Positions 1-8,555 are shown, numbered from the stretch's first letter. The stretch: 33,006 nt of DNA from Bacteroidales bacterium (GCA_003818205.1 RPRQ01000055.1:1-33006); one strand, 5' to 3'. Notes: generated by a model not told the origin, from the sequence alone. Program-made: numbers and translations.

Positions 1-5
1 AAAAA

Positions 6-209
6 CCACTGAGACACAGACCTGCCTGCCGGTAGGCAGGGAGCACGGAGAACCACAACTTGTCCCGATTTATCGGGAGAGGCAATTATAAAAAAACGAC
101 TGAGTATCAAAATGCAAAAGAATTACTAACACGAAAAACATAAATATTTTCTCTGTGAAACCCTGTGCCCTGCCTGCCTACCGGCAGGCAGGCGTTTCTC
201 CGTGGTGAA
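6..209. repeat. Intergenic inverted-repeat element
   Basis: The first 312 bases hold no gene. Positions 21-40 and 173-192 are exact reverse complements of each other (20 bp), and each is itself a near-palindrome of the CCTGCC/GGCAGG type. Outside them lie degenerate arms: ccactgagacacag near 7-20 and tttctccgtggtga near 195-208. A second small palindrome, tcccgat-tt-atcggga, sits at 63-78. Such palindromic intergenic repeats are common in Bacteroidota genomes. I see no transposase and no clear target duplication. The remainder (210-312) is AT-rich leader for the next gene, with no convincing -7 box. Confidence 0.6.
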
Positions 210-312
210 TAGTTATGAACTAAGGAATTTCGTATTAATTTAAAAGGAAAAATTTCTTTACTTACGTGTTTTATTTTTTAATTTGCAATCAAATTGGAAT
301 AATTAAATTGTA

Positions 313-906
313 ATGCTTCAGGAGTTAAATAACGATTTTTTCAAGATCAGGTTCGACAAGATTGCTCCAAAACAGGGCAGTGTGCTCATTGCTGAACCGG
401 GCTTAATCGATTTGAACTTCAAACGATCGGTTATTTTGCTTGTAGAGCATAACGAGAATGGAACGGTTGGCTTCGTTCTTAATCGAATCCTTAACTATAA
501 ACTCTCCGATTTACTCCCCGATTTTCCCGATTTCGAAGCAAAAATATCTTTAGGTGGACCCGTTAGCCCCAAGAGCATTCATTTTATCCATACCCTTGGG
601 GATGTTGTACCTAAAACAGCCCATATTATTGATAATATTTACTGGGGGGGTGATTTTGAGTTTATCAAATCGTTGATAATCGCCAATAGAATAACCACGA
701 AACAAATTCTATTCTTTGTTGGGTATTCGGGCTGGTCAAATGAACAGCTAGATCGGGAGATTAATGAAGGATCGTGGGTGGTTACTAAGCTCCATCCCCT
801 CAAGATTTTTACAGAGACCGAGGATTTATGGTTAAATACAGTTCGCGAGCTGGGTACAAACTTCAAACCATGGACGCTTTACCCCGAAGACCCTTCCTTT
901 AACTGA
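313..906 (+). CDS. yqgE: YqgE/AlgH family protein (UPF0301)
   Basis: This 197-residue protein matches the YqgE/AlgH family over its full length. The family hallmarks are visible: an early GSVLIAEPGL segment (residues 22-31), then a VGFVLNR stretch (about 52-58), then SLGGPV (about 79-84). Its biochemical role is not settled. AlgH in Pseudomonas was linked to alginate regulation, but no enzymatic activity is established. The ATG at 313 gives normal family length. Its 3' end overlaps the convergent aminotransferase gene by 28 bp, so the two genes meet tail to tail; adjacency of these two families is common in Bacteroidota. The family call is firm and the function is open. Confidence 0.93.
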   Translation: MLQELNNDFFKIRFDKIAPKQGSVLIAEPGLIDLNFKRSVILLVEHNENGTVGFVLNRILNYKLSDLLPDFPDFEAKISLGGPVSPKSIHFIHTLGDVVPKTAHIIDNIYWGGDFEFIKSLIIANRITTKQILFFVGYSGWSNEQLDREINEGSWVVTKLHPLKIFTETEDLWLNTVRELGTNFKPWTLYPEDPSFN

Positions 907-1760
907 TCGGGAAAGGTAAATCGGTTTATTTCATCGGTTAGCAATTTACTAATTTTGTTAAAATACCTTTGTTGGCGGAAAGCCCCAACCCACCTTATTC
1001 CGGTAATAGCATTGGTAAGAAAAACCTCATCGCAATCCAAAAGTTTTTGGACTGGAATTGCAACCTGATTATTCACTTTTAATCCAAGTTTTGGGGCTAC
1101 TTTGATAATAACTTCACGCATTACTCCAGGTATGCAACCTTCCGAAATGGCTGGTGTATAAATATTATCATCCTTAACTATAAAAACATTGGATGAAATT
1201 GCTTCGGCAATTCTGTCATGTTCGTTAATTAAAAGGCAATCGTTAACACCATTGTTTTTTAGGAAAATCCCTGCAAGTATATAGTGTAGCGAATTGCAAC
1301 TTTTAATCGACGATAAAGAGTTTACAGGTTTCCTAATTTCGTGGTAGAGCTCAATGGTGTAGCCCTTACTATTCAGTTGATACATATTTAACTCCAATGG
1401 TTCAACTTCAATAATAATTCCTGCAACATTATTCTCTGGTATATATTTTCCACCTTGATTTCGATAAACTGTTAATCTCACCCTTGCGCTTTCAAATATC
1501 CGATTCTTATTGAGTAGTCGGGTTATCTCTTTTGAAAGCATATTTTCATCAAGAAAAGGTGGCAAATCAATATTCAATATCTCCATACCCCTTTTTAACC
1601 TCGATAGGTGGAGATTTAAATTTCTGCCTTGAGTTCCGTAGGCATGAATTGTTTCGAAAAGACCATCGCCATATAGAAAGGAGCGGTTACCAACCACCAA
1701 CGCAGGAGTGTCGCTGCTGATCATATCACCATTTATCCATATATACCTTTTGGAGGTCAT
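879..1760 (-). CDS. Class IV PLP aminotransferase / ADC lyase-like
   Basis: A 293-residue fold-type IV PLP enzyme of the IlvE/PabC/D-amino-acid aminotransferase superfamily. The N-terminal [10 protein letters not shown] motif (residues 28-37) is typical. Lys153, in a SSIKSCNSL context, is the likely Schiff-base lysine, and the [11 protein letters not shown] segment (183-193) supplies the Glu (E186) that contacts the pyridine nitrogen. The sequence does not decide between 4-amino-4-deoxychorismate lyase (PabC, folate pathway) and a branched-chain or D-amino acid aminotransferase; PabC-like is my slight preference from the length and the YGDGLFET motif. Its start overlaps the upstream NUDIX stop by 4 bp (ATGA type), which indicates translational coupling. 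Confidence 0.9.
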   Translation of the reverse strand: MTSKRYIWINGDMISSDTPALVVGNRSFLYGDGLFETIHAYGTQGRNLNLHLSRLKRGMEILNIDLPPFLDENMLSKEITRLLNKNRIFESARVRLTVYRNQGGKYIPENNVAGIIIEVEPLELNMYQLNSKGYTIELYHEIRKPVNSLSSIKSCNSLHYILAGIFLKNNGVNDCLLINEHDRIAEAISSNVFIVKDDNIYTPAISEGCIPGVMREVIIKVAPKLGLKVNNQVAIPVQKLLDCDEVFLTNAITGIRWVGAFRQQRYFNKISKLLTDEINRFTFPDQLKEGSSG

Positions 1761-2179
1761 CCCTTTGATATCGATTTTAGTATTTCGTTAAATAGGATAG
1801 GTTGAATTTCAGAATGAGTCAATTTTTCGGGCGATTTATCGAAGAATTCTACTCTCTCAATTTCACTTTCAGGTAAAGGGCCTATCTCATCGATTATTGC
1901 CAAATATAATCTGCTTGTACCCGATTTCTTGCCTGTGCTTACAAAATAATCGCAGATTGGTTGAATGTTGAACCTGATTGCACCTGTCTCTTCAATCAGC
2001 TCTCTGCTGGCCGCCTCATCGGCTGTTTCTCCCTTTTCGATATGACCGCCGGGAATTTCCCAAGTATCCCTTTCCCGATGTTTTACCCACACCCATTTGC
2101 CTCGATATTGAGCAGCAATCACAGCAAATAGATATTGACCTGTATCTACTGCTAGCGGAAGGAGTTTAACTTCAATCAT
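1757..2179 (-). CDS. NUDIX hydrolase
   Basis: A 140-residue protein with a perfect Nudix box (GX5EX7REUXEEXGU) from G45 to A67, in which R59, E60, E63 and E64 are the metal-binding and catalytic residues. Nudix enzymes hydrolyse nucleoside diphosphates linked to another moiety; the substrate here cannot be read from sequence. Alternating strand-like segments flank the box, and the length is normal for a single-domain Nudix protein. It begins only 9 bp after the rhomboid gene stop and overlaps the aminotransferase start by 4 bp, so these three probably share a transcript. Possible roles are oxidised-nucleotide clean-up or dihydroneopterin triphosphate hydrolysis; the latter would fit a PabC neighbour but is inference. 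Confidence 0.93.
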   Translation of the reverse strand: MIEVKLLPLAVDTGQYLFAVIAAQYRGKWVWVKHRERDTWEIPGGHIEKGETADEAASRELIEETGAIRFNIQPICDYFVSTGKKSGTSRLYLAIIDEIGPLPESEIERVEFFDKSPEKLTHSEIQPILFNEILKSISKG

Positions 2180-2188
2180 TGAGGTTGG

Positions 2189-2809
2189 TTAATTGATTAT
2201 TCCTAACCTTTCTAAGAAAACAAAAAACAGCTTTGGATTAATTAGCAAAGGATAGACAAATCCAAAAACAGAGCCAATAAAGTGAGCATCGTGGTTAATA
2301 TTATCACCCCCTTTTTTGCTCATATAATGAGTGTATGCAAGATACAGAACCCCAAACACAATGGCTGGTATTGGGATTATGAACATGAATAGGAGTTTTT
2401 GCAAAGGGTCAAAAAAGATAAAGGTAAATACGATTGCCGATACAGCACCCGATGCTCCAACGCTATGGTAGTAGAAATTATCCTTGTGTTTCTTGAGTGT
2501 GGTAAGTGAGGCTATAACTATTCCGCCAAAGTAAAGTACCGAGAAGTGTAAAACCCAACTTTGTATTATGCCCGAGTATTGTAAACTCTTAAAAATCGAT
2601 TCAACAGCAGCCCCAAATGAGTAAAGCACGAACATATTAATAAAAAGGTGCATATAATCGGCATGTACAAAGCCATGCGTAAACAGTCTATGCCACTCCT
2701 TATTATGAATTGTTCGGTATGGAGTAAATTGTAGTTTATCCATTATCTCGCGATTTGAGAACGCAAGCATTGAAATTCCAACTGTTACTATAATTATTAT
2801 TATGGTCAT
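2189..2809 (-). CDS. Rhomboid family intramembrane serine protease
   Basis: This 206-residue multi-pass membrane protein has the rhomboid catalytic dyad: Ser120 in a GASGAVSA motif and His176 in a HDAHFIGSVFGF motif. An HxxxN pair (H54, N58, in HLFINM) matches the oxyanion-stabilising residues in TM2. Roughly six hydrophobic segments are visible, starting with residues 2-17, so it is a minimal bacterial rhomboid without a cytoplasmic domain. Rhomboids cleave transmembrane substrates within the bilayer; the substrate is not predictable here. It lies 69 bp downstream of holA, separated by a short 7-bp tandem repeat, and 9 bp upstream of the NUDIX gene. Confidence 0.93.
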   Translation of the reverse strand: MTIIIIIVTVGISMLAFSNREIMDKLQFTPYRTIHNKEWHRLFTHGFVHADYMHLFINMFVLYSFGAAVESIFKSLQYSGIIQSWVLHFSVLYFGGIVIASLTTLKKHKDNFYYHSVGASGAVSAIVFTFIFFDPLQKLLFMFIIPIPAIVFGVLYLAYTHYMSKKGGDNINHDAHFIGSVFGFVYPLLINPKLFFVFLERLGIIN

Positions 2810-2853
2810 TTAATTGTTTTTTTGTTTTGAAGTTGCCCTAAAATATTTATTTT

Positions 2854-2880
2854 ACTTTTTACTTTTTACTTTTTACTTTT
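2854..2880. repeat. Short tandem repeat, unit ACTTTTT
   Basis: Four copies (the last partial) of the 7-bp unit ACTTTTT occupy this stretch between holA and the rhomboid gene; the array runs into the holA stop codon at 2879-2881. On the minus strand it is a purine-rich AAAAAGT array. It is a likely slippage-prone simple repeat, and no regulatory role is evident. Confidence 0.8.
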
Positions 2881-3922
2881 AATGCATTATCTTATAAACC
2901 AGCTCTCTCAACAGTTCACCATCCTCGGTTGAGTCATTATTAAGACCTTTGGCCCTCATATCGTAATCTCGGAGCAATGAGAAAACCTCAACGCATTTGC
3001 GGGGGTTGTAAATTCTCGCAGCATTTTTGTACTCATCGGTAAAGTAAGGGTTCACGCCAAGCTCTGAGGCCACATTCGCATTCGATTTATCCTTTAAGAA
3101 GTGGTATCGAAAAATCTTTACATAATATTGATAAATAGCAGAAAGGGATAGAACAAATGGATTATTCGAAGGGTTCTTTGCAAAGTAATCGGCAATCCGA
3201 TTCACCTTCAGGATATTCCTTTCGCCCAATGATTTTGTCAGCTCAAAGCGGTTGAAGTCCTTGCTTAATCCAATATTCCTTTCGATATGCTCAACGGTAA
3301 TTTTTTTATTATCAAGTGGTAAAGTAATAATGAGCTTCTCGAGTTCATTGGCAATTTTACTAAGATCGGTGCCTAAGAATTCATTCAGCAGATTCGCTGG
3401 GACTGGTGCGATTGACACGCCCTTTTCGGCAAGATATTGGGTTATCCAGCTGGATATCTGGTTATCGTAAAGTTTTTTCGATTCAAAAAGGACACCAACC
3501 TTTTCGACCAAAGCCATCAGCTTTCGGCTTTTGTCCGACTTGCCCTTTGAATCGCCGGCCTTAAACTTCTGACAAATAACTAGGATGGTCGATTTCTGAG
3601 GTGCTTTCAGGTAAATTTCAAGATCCTCAAGTTTTTTGATGTTTTGGGCTTCTTTGACAATAATCACCTGGTAGTTCGACATCATCGGGAATCTGCGAGC
3701 CGCATTGATTATGGCTGGTGCATCAACATCTTTGCCGAAGAGGATTGATTGGTTGAATGGTTTTTCTGATTCTTCCAAAACATTATCGGCAATGTAATCG
3801 GCAACCTTATCAATATAGTACGACTCATCGCCCGTTAGGAAATAGATGGGTTTATAAATCTTCTTCTTCAAATCACTGATAACCTCGGCGTAAGCCTCAA
3901 TGGATGATTTTTTTTTAGCCAT
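2879..3922 (-). CDS. holA: DNA polymerase III subunit delta
   Basis: A 347-residue protein matching HolA, the clamp-loader delta subunit that opens the beta sliding clamp. The N-terminal KPIYFLTGDESYYIDK segment (about residues 23-38) is the characteristic family start; there is no functional Walker A motif, as expected for delta. An AAA+-like body follows, then a C-terminal helical collar region (about 210-347). Length is normal for the family. The ATG at 3922 lies 13 bp downstream of the AMP nucleosidase stop, so the two are probably co-transcribed. In many Bacteroidota holA sits close to an HsdR_N protein; here that protein is found beyond the ATPase at 6522. Confidence 0.93.
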   Translation of the reverse strand: MAKKKSSIEAYAEVISDLKKKIYKPIYFLTGDESYYIDKVADYIADNVLEESEKPFNQSILFGKDVDAPAIINAARRFPMMSNYQVIIVKEAQNIKKLEDLEIYLKAPQKSTILVICQKFKAGDSKGKSDKSRKLMALVEKVGVLFESKKLYDNQISSWITQYLAEKGVSIAPVPANLLNEFLGTDLSKIANELEKLIITLPLDNKKITVEHIERNIGLSKDFNRFELTKSLGERNILKVNRIADYFAKNPSNNPFVLSLSAIYQYYVKIFRYHFLKDKSNANVASELGVNPYFTDEYKNAARIYNPRKCVEVFSLLRDYDMRAKGLNNDSTEDGELLRELVYKIMH

Positions 3923-3935
3923 TTTAATGAACTTC

Positions 3936-4706
3936 TTAGAAACGAAGATGTTTTACCGATTCACTATTATTGATGAGCCTTGTAAGCGATTCAATTCCAA
4001 TCTGAATTTGCTCCTCAACGAAAAGGCTAGCTACCTTCTTATCGCTTTCAGCAGTTTTAACACCTTCTGAAATCATGGGTTGGTCGGTAACCAGCAGTAG
4101 TGCTCCCATTGGAATTTCATTGTAAAAACCAACAACGAATAGGGTTGCCGTTTCCATATCAATCGCCATGGCTCGTGTCAATCGAAGATATTCTTTAAAA
4201 ACCTCATCATACTCCCATACCCTTCGATTTGTTGTAATTACCGTTCCCGACCAATAGTCCTTTTTATGGTTACGAATAGTAGAGGAAACAACCCGTTGTA
4301 GATTGAACGCGGGTAGCGCGGGTACCTCGGGGGGCATGTAATCGTTCGATGTTCCCTCGTGGCGGATGGCTGCTATGGGGAGAACAAAATCGCCAACCTC
4401 ATTCTTCTTCTTCAACCCACCGCACTTCCCAAGAAAAAGAACCGCTTTGGGCGAAACAGCGCTAAGCAAATCCATAATGGTTGCGGCATTTGGGCTTCCC
4501 ATTCCAAAGTCAATCATAGTTATCCCATTGGCGGTTGCACAAGGCATATTCGCATTAGGGTTAACAATTTCAACACCGCAAAAATGGGCAAAGTACTCAA
4601 GGTAGCTCCTGAAATTGGTTAATAAAATATGAGACCCAAAATTTTCAAGTTTCTCTCCTGTGTAGCGTGTCAACCAGTTTGCCGCTATCTCTTCTTTTGT
4701 CTTCAT
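3936..4706 (-). CDS. amn: AMP nucleosidase (short Bacteroidota type)
   Basis: A 256-residue protein of the nucleoside phosphorylase superfamily, closest to the short AMP nucleosidases of Bacteroidota (AMP + H2O to adenine + ribose 5-phosphate). The FLGKCGGL segment (about residues 91-98) forms the phosphate/sugar binding turn. The AIDMETATLFVVG segment (about 183-195) carries the Glu that contacts the ribose. VTDQPM near 207-212 is the region where the base-contacting Asp normally lies. An in-frame TTG four codons upstream (4718) is possible, but the ATG at 4706 is preferred. A -7 box is found 20 bp upstream. It could in principle act on other nucleosides or nucleotides. Confidence 0.87.
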   Translation of the reverse strand: MKTKEEIAANWLTRYTGEKLENFGSHILLTNFRSYLEYFAHFCGVEIVNPNANMPCATANGITMIDFGMGSPNAATIMDLLSAVSPKAVLFLGKCGGLKKKNEVGDFVLPIAAIRHEGTSNDYMPPEVPALPAFNLQRVVSSTIRNHKKDYWSGTVITTNRRVWEYDEVFKEYLRLTRAMAIDMETATLFVVGFYNEIPMGALLLVTDQPMISEGVKTAESDKKVASLFVEEQIQIGIESLTRLINNSESVKHLRF

Positions 4707-4725
4707 ATTCACTTTCAAATTTGAG

Positions 4726-4733
4726 CAAAAGTA
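4726..4733 (-). promoter_or_regulatory. Bacteroidota -7 promoter box for amn-holA
   Basis: On the minus strand this reads TACTTTTG, a match to the Bacteroidota housekeeping -7 consensus TAnnTTTG, 20 bp upstream of the amn ATG. No clear -33 TTTG is visible at the usual distance, so support is moderate. Confidence 0.5.
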
Positions 4734-4831
4734 CTCTTTTTTCGTGACCTGTGAATGGAATATGAGTAGATGAAGTGCACTAATTTAGTAATATTAATGA
4801 TGGTTATTAGAAAAAATTCCTAATTGGTGTT

Positions 4832-4968
4832 TCAATGTCGTTGACTTAACAATTTTTACCATTGACGCTTCCAGTTCTTACGAATCTGGAAGGTCAATCA
4901 AGCCGATTAACCTAGCAGAGTCCGAAGGTCCTGCTAGCGTTTAAATAACCTTAAGTCAACGACATTGA
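4832..4968. mobile_element. MITE-like 137-bp element with 18-bp terminal inverted repeats
   Basis: The ends are perfect 18-bp inverted repeats (TCAATGTCGTTGACTTAA at 4832-4849, its exact reverse complement at 4951-4968). They are flanked by an 8-bp near-duplication: TTGGTGTT at 4824-4831 and TAGGTGTT at 4969-4976 (one mismatch). Inside are two more hairpins: 4861-4866 plus 4868-4874 pair with 4886-4898 (13 bp, one bulged G), and 4912-4918 pairs with 4931-4937. The whole could fold as a three-way junction. There is no coding capacity. The right end overlaps the last codons and stop of the minus-strand ATPase gene. Terminal repeats plus target duplication suggest a non-autonomous transposon; a structured RNA is the alternative. 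Confidence 0.75.
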
Positions 4969-6293
4969 TAGGTGTTTAATAAATCATCAACTATATTTTT
5001 TGTATAATCAGCCATAAACAATGGAATATTGAGTAACCCATCATCGTATTTTAGATTGCGCAACGAAAATCGAATGCTTAGTTTTGGAGAATAGGTCTTT
5101 CGATAAATAGCAAGGCTTTTACTCCTAATATTTTCATCAGACTTTACTTCTATTGGAATTATTTCGTTTCTATATTGAATTAAAAAATCAACCTCGGCTT
5201 TATTGCCCGAGTTCCAGTAGCGTGGAGTGCCTTCAAATTGCTGAACCAAACTTTCCAATACATAATTTTCGGTTAATGCCCCTTTAAATTCAGTAAAAAG
5301 CCTATTGCCTTCCGCAATTGCTAAAGGGTCTAAACGAGATAATCGTCGTAATAGTCCTACATCAAATGTATAAACCTTAAAAGCAGATAAATCATCATAG
5401 GCAGACAAAGGCATAGCAGGTTTATTTGAACAGTTAACTTTATAGGCTAACCCTTCATTAATAAGCCAAAGTAAAGCATCTTCATAGTCCCTCGCTCTAG
5501 CACTAGATTTAACCGTTTGATATAAAAATTTTTTGTTCACTCGGGCAAGTTGAGATGGCAGGGATGTCCATATATAGTTTATTTTAGGTATATCCTTATT
5601 TGCCACATGCTTTGAGAAGTCAAGGGAATATGCATTTAATATATTTTGTAATACTGTTTGCATAAGTGATACATCTCCAACATCAAGTAGGGCTACAATG
5701 GCTTCAGGCATCCCCCCTGATAGGAAGTACATTTTAAATTTATCGACAAGTGGATGGAAAAATATATCAGGAATCGGTTCAAGGTTTTTTATGCTGTTAA
5801 GATATTTAGATAAGGAGGGGTCTGCAACCGATAAAAATTCACTAAAACTAACAGGATATATTTGCATGAAGTCAACCTTTCCAACTGGGAAAGATGCACC
5901 TCTACTTAACGCTATTCCAAGCAACGAACCAGCACAGGCGATGCAATACTCTGGAGAATCTTCGCAAAAGTATTTTAAGGCATTCAGCGCATCTCTACAT
6001 TCCTGTATTTCATCGAAGATAATAAGCGTTTTTTCAGGCAATATTGACTTTCCATGAACCAACGAAAGGTTTTGTATTATCCGCTTGGTATCTTTTGTGA
6101 TTAAGAAGAATTGCTTCAGTTCGGGCTGCCCATCAAAATTGAAATAAGCAACGCTTTCAAATTCATTTTGTCCGAAGTTCTTTAGTAGCCATGTTTTTCC
6201 TACTTGCCTTGCACCTTGCAGTATTAACGGCTTTCTACCTCGGCTGTTTTTCCAAGCAATTAAATTATTTATATCAGCTCTTTGAATTATCAT
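4956..6293 (-). CDS. AAA-type ATPase with DUF4143 C-terminal domain
   Basis: This 445-residue protein belongs to the large bacterial ATPase group of COG1373. The N-terminal AAA domain has Walker A GARQVGKT (about residues 27-34) and Walker B-like LIIFDEIQE (about 100-108). The C-terminal DUF4143 region ends with an EVDFLIQ...PIEVKSD pattern that resembles a PD-(D/E)XK nuclease-like core. Cellular role is unknown; members are frequent accessory genes and often occur in multiple copies. An in-frame upstream extension to 6383 is hydrophobic and AT-rich, so the ATG at 6293 is preferred. The C-terminal three codons and stop come from the adjacent MITE-like element, so the native C-terminus was probably slightly different. 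Confidence 0.88.
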   Translation of the reverse strand: MIIQRADINNLIAWKNSRGRKPLILQGARQVGKTWLLKNFGQNEFESVAYFNFDGQPELKQFFLITKDTKRIIQNLSLVHGKSILPEKTLIIFDEIQECRDALNALKYFCEDSPEYCIACAGSLLGIALSRGASFPVGKVDFMQIYPVSFSEFLSVADPSLSKYLNSIKNLEPIPDIFFHPLVDKFKMYFLSGGMPEAIVALLDVGDVSLMQTVLQNILNAYSLDFSKHVANKDIPKINYIWTSLPSQLARVNKKFLYQTVKSSARARDYEDALLWLINEGLAYKVNCSNKPAMPLSAYDDLSAFKVYTFDVGLLRRLSRLDPLAIAEGNRLFTEFKGALTENYVLESLVQQFEGTPRYWNSGNKAEVDFLIQYRNEIIPIEVKSDENIRSKSLAIYRKTYSPKLSIRFSLRNLKYDDGLLNIPLFMADYTKNIVDDLLNTYQCR

Positions 6294-6521
6294 GATATAC
6301 ATATTAAGTGTGAAATATGTGAAAAAATGCACATATAATACATTAAATATTGGCGAATATATGAAAAATATATGTGTCTCCACAAGTTTTTCAACTGAAA
6401 ATGCGGATAAAGGAGTATGACGCTGAAAAATTCGGTTTCGGTTTCAGAAGGACTATGGCATTTCGAGCATCTGCATTTATTAATTTTTTTTATCACTTTT
6501 GTAGCATATGAAGTTGATAAA

Positions 6522-6974
6522 ATGCAAAGTTTAAACCTTCCTGAATATTTAGTAAAAACAAGGATTATAGACGGTCAACAGCAGATTTTCGATGAAATTC
6601 GTCGGAAATATGTTGCCCTAATCCCCGAGGAGTGGGTGCGCCAGCATTTTATCAATTATTTGATAAATGATAGAGGATTCCCGAAAGGATTAATCGCAGT
6701 TGAACACCCTTTAACCATTAATAAGGTGAATCATAGAGCCGATATAATTGCTTTCGCATCGGATGGAAAACCATTGGTAGTTGTTGAATGTAAAGCACCT
6801 GAAGTTGCAATAAACCAAAGTGTTGTTCAGCAAGTATCTCGGTATAATATTTTGCTTAAAGCCCCAATACTTATACTTACCAACGGCCTAGTTCATTATT
6901 GTGTGCGAATTAATTTCGAGAATAGTTCTACATCTCCACTTGATTCAATTCCATTTTACAAAGATTTATTATGA
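6522..6974 (+). CDS. HsdR_N (type I restriction R N-terminal) domain protein
   Basis: A 150-residue protein consisting only of the N-terminal nuclease-like domain of HsdR. The PD-(D/E)XK signature is visible as D74 (HRADIIAF) and E89-C-K91 (VVVECKAP). No helicase/translocase part is present here, and no hsdM or hsdS gene is nearby. This short form is widespread in Bacteroidota, often near holA, so it is most likely a stand-alone housekeeping protein of unknown role and not a truncated restriction gene. The frame is open from 6417, but the upstream part is hydrophobic and atypical; the ATG at 6522 gives the usual N-terminus. Confidence 0.85.
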   Translation: MQSLNLPEYLVKTRIIDGQQQIFDEIRRKYVALIPEEWVRQHFINYLINDRGFPKGLIAVEHPLTINKVNHRADIIAFASDGKPLVVVECKAPEVAINQSVVQQVSRYNILLKAPILILTNGLVHYCVRINFENSSTSPLDSIPFYKDLL

Positions 6975-7082
6975 GATTATGTTTATCAACAAATCTGATT
7001 TCTATCATATCTGCATATCTAATTTTTTATATACTTTCGGGCAATATTTTTTACACATTGTTTAAAACTTAAATTATTGGTC

Positions 7083-8540
7083 ATGAGTGAACTCGAGCAG
7101 TATTTTAGTCAATTCAGAAAAGAGATTGTTGGAATTGATGCCTGTTATGAATCTCCTTATGGGAAAAAGCAGATGATATATGCCGATTGGATTGCTAGCG
7201 GTAGATTATACCGTCCCATTGAAGATAAGATGCTTAACCAGTTTGGGCCAATGGTTGCCAATACCCACACCGAGAGCAGCGAGGCCGGAAAGTTTATGAC
7301 CGATTCATACCATCATGCTCAAAAGGTTATTAAAAGGCATGTCAACGCTGGTACTAATGATGTAATTATTTCGTGCGGCTTTGGAATGACGGCTGTAATC
7401 AATAAGTTTCAACGAATCTTAGGATTAAAGAATAAGGGGTTGGTTTTCAAAAATCCAGAGGATAGACCGATAGTTTTTGTAACCCATATGGAGCACCACT
7501 CCAATCAAACATCTTGGTACGAAACCAATGCTGAGGTAATTGTTGTAGAGCCCGATGAGAACTTACTCGTTTCTCCTGAAAAACTGCGTGAGGCAATAAA
7601 ACCATACAAGAACAGACCTTTAAAAATAGGATCGTTTAGCGCATGTAGCAATGTTACAGGTATAATTACCCCCTACCATCAGCTTGCAAAAGTTATGCAC
7701 GAGGAGCAGGGTTTATGTTTTATTGATTTTGCTGCTTCTGCACCATATGTGGCAATGAATATGCACCCCGCAGACCCATTGGAGAAACTCGATGCCATTT
7801 TCTTTTCGCCCCATAAATTTCTTGGTGGACCTGGTTCATCGGGGATAATGATATTCGACTCATCGCTTTACCACAATGCAGTTCCCGATCAGCCTGGTGG
7901 GGGTACAGTCGATTGGACGAACCCTTGGGGGCAGTATAAATATATTGATAACATTGAACAGCGCGAGGATGGCGGAACGCCCGGTTTTCTTGAGACTATT
8001 CGAGTTGCTTTGTCGATTAAATTAAAGGAGAAGATGGGTGTTGATAATATTCATAAACGGGAGAAAGAGCTCGTTGATCTTGCATTTAGTAAACTTGATG
8101 GAATTCAAGGTGTTAATATTTTAGCAAAAGAGGCAAAGAATCGAATTGGTGCAATCTCACTATATATTGAGAATGTGCACTACAACCTTTTGACAAAAAT
8201 GCTTAGCGATCGGTTTGGCGTGCAGGTTAGGGGTGGTTGCGTTTGCGCTGGAACCTATGGCCATTTTCTCCTTCATGTTACTAAGGCGCAATCAGATGAA
8301 ATTACATGCTTGATCAATACAGGCGACCTATCGAAAAAACCCGGTTGGATTCGCTGGTCGATTCACCCAACTACTACTGATAAAGAGGTTGAATTCATTG
8401 CCGATGCAATTAAACAGATTGCATTAAATCATGTTGAGTGGTCGAAAGAATATCATTACCATTGCAATACAAACGAGTTCCATCACAATAGTACAACTAC
8501 GCTTCATAACCCTGAAGTGGATAGGATTTTCGAGTTTTAA
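7083..8540 (+). CDS. Class V PLP aminotransferase, SufS-like cysteine desulfurase family
   Basis: A 485-residue fold-type I PLP enzyme. Lys245 in FSPHKFLGGPGSSG is the Schiff-base lysine, Asp215 (IDFAASAP) contacts the PLP nitrogen, and the HMEHHSN segment (about 135-141) matches the SufS/CsdA core. The RGGCVCAGTYGH segment (383-394) aligns with the RxGxxC active-site region of SufS, which places the likely persulfide-forming residue at C388, with C386 next to it. The protein is about 80 residues longer than typical SufS, with a His-rich C-terminal tail. It could supply sulfane sulfur to the downstream TusA/DsrE2 carriers, but a 223-bp gap with a repeat and a divergent gene separates them. 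A related lyase activity cannot be excluded. The ATG at 7083 is preferred over a TTG at 7077. Confidence 0.85.
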   Translation: MSELEQYFSQFRKEIVGIDACYESPYGKKQMIYADWIASGRLYRPIEDKMLNQFGPMVANTHTESSEAGKFMTDSYHHAQKVIKRHVNAGTNDVIISCGFGMTAVINKFQRILGLKNKGLVFKNPEDRPIVFVTHMEHHSNQTSWYETNAEVIVVEPDENLLVSPEKLREAIKPYKNRPLKIGSFSACSNVTGIITPYHQLAKVMHEEQGLCFIDFAASAPYVAMNMHPADPLEKLDAIFFSPHKFLGGPGSSGIMIFDSSLYHNAVPDQPGGGTVDWTNPWGQYKYIDNIEQREDGGTPGFLETIRVALSIKLKEKMGVDNIHKREKELVDLAFSKLDGIQGVNILAKEAKNRIGAISLYIENVHYNLLTKMLSDRFGVQVRGGCVCAGTYGHFLLHVTKAQSDEITCLINTGDLSKKPGWIRWSIHPTTTDKEVEFIADAIKQIALNHVEWSKEYHYHCNTNEFHHNSTTTLHNPEVDRIFEF

Positions 8541-8555
8541 CAAATTAGATTATTG

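Noticed and set aside
2854-2880. CRISPR or regulatory repeat array
   Set aside because: The units are 7 bp, contiguous and without spacers, so this is a simple tandem repeat.
4861-4937. tRNA-like cloverleaf inside the 137-bp element
   Set aside because: The hairpins do not match tRNA arm lengths and there is no T-loop GTTCAA motif; terminal repeats and target duplication fit a MITE better.
6294-6521. Hydrophobic reading frames in the gap between the ATPase and HsdR_N genes, including upstream extensions of both and a 68-residue minus-strand frame
   Set aside because: They are AT-driven frames rich in Tyr, Phe, His and Ile with no conserved motif, and they overlap each other on opposite strands.
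6522-6974. Remnant of a type I restriction-modification system
   Set aside because: No hsdM, hsdS or helicase part is nearby, and short HsdR_N-only proteins are normal in Bacteroidota.
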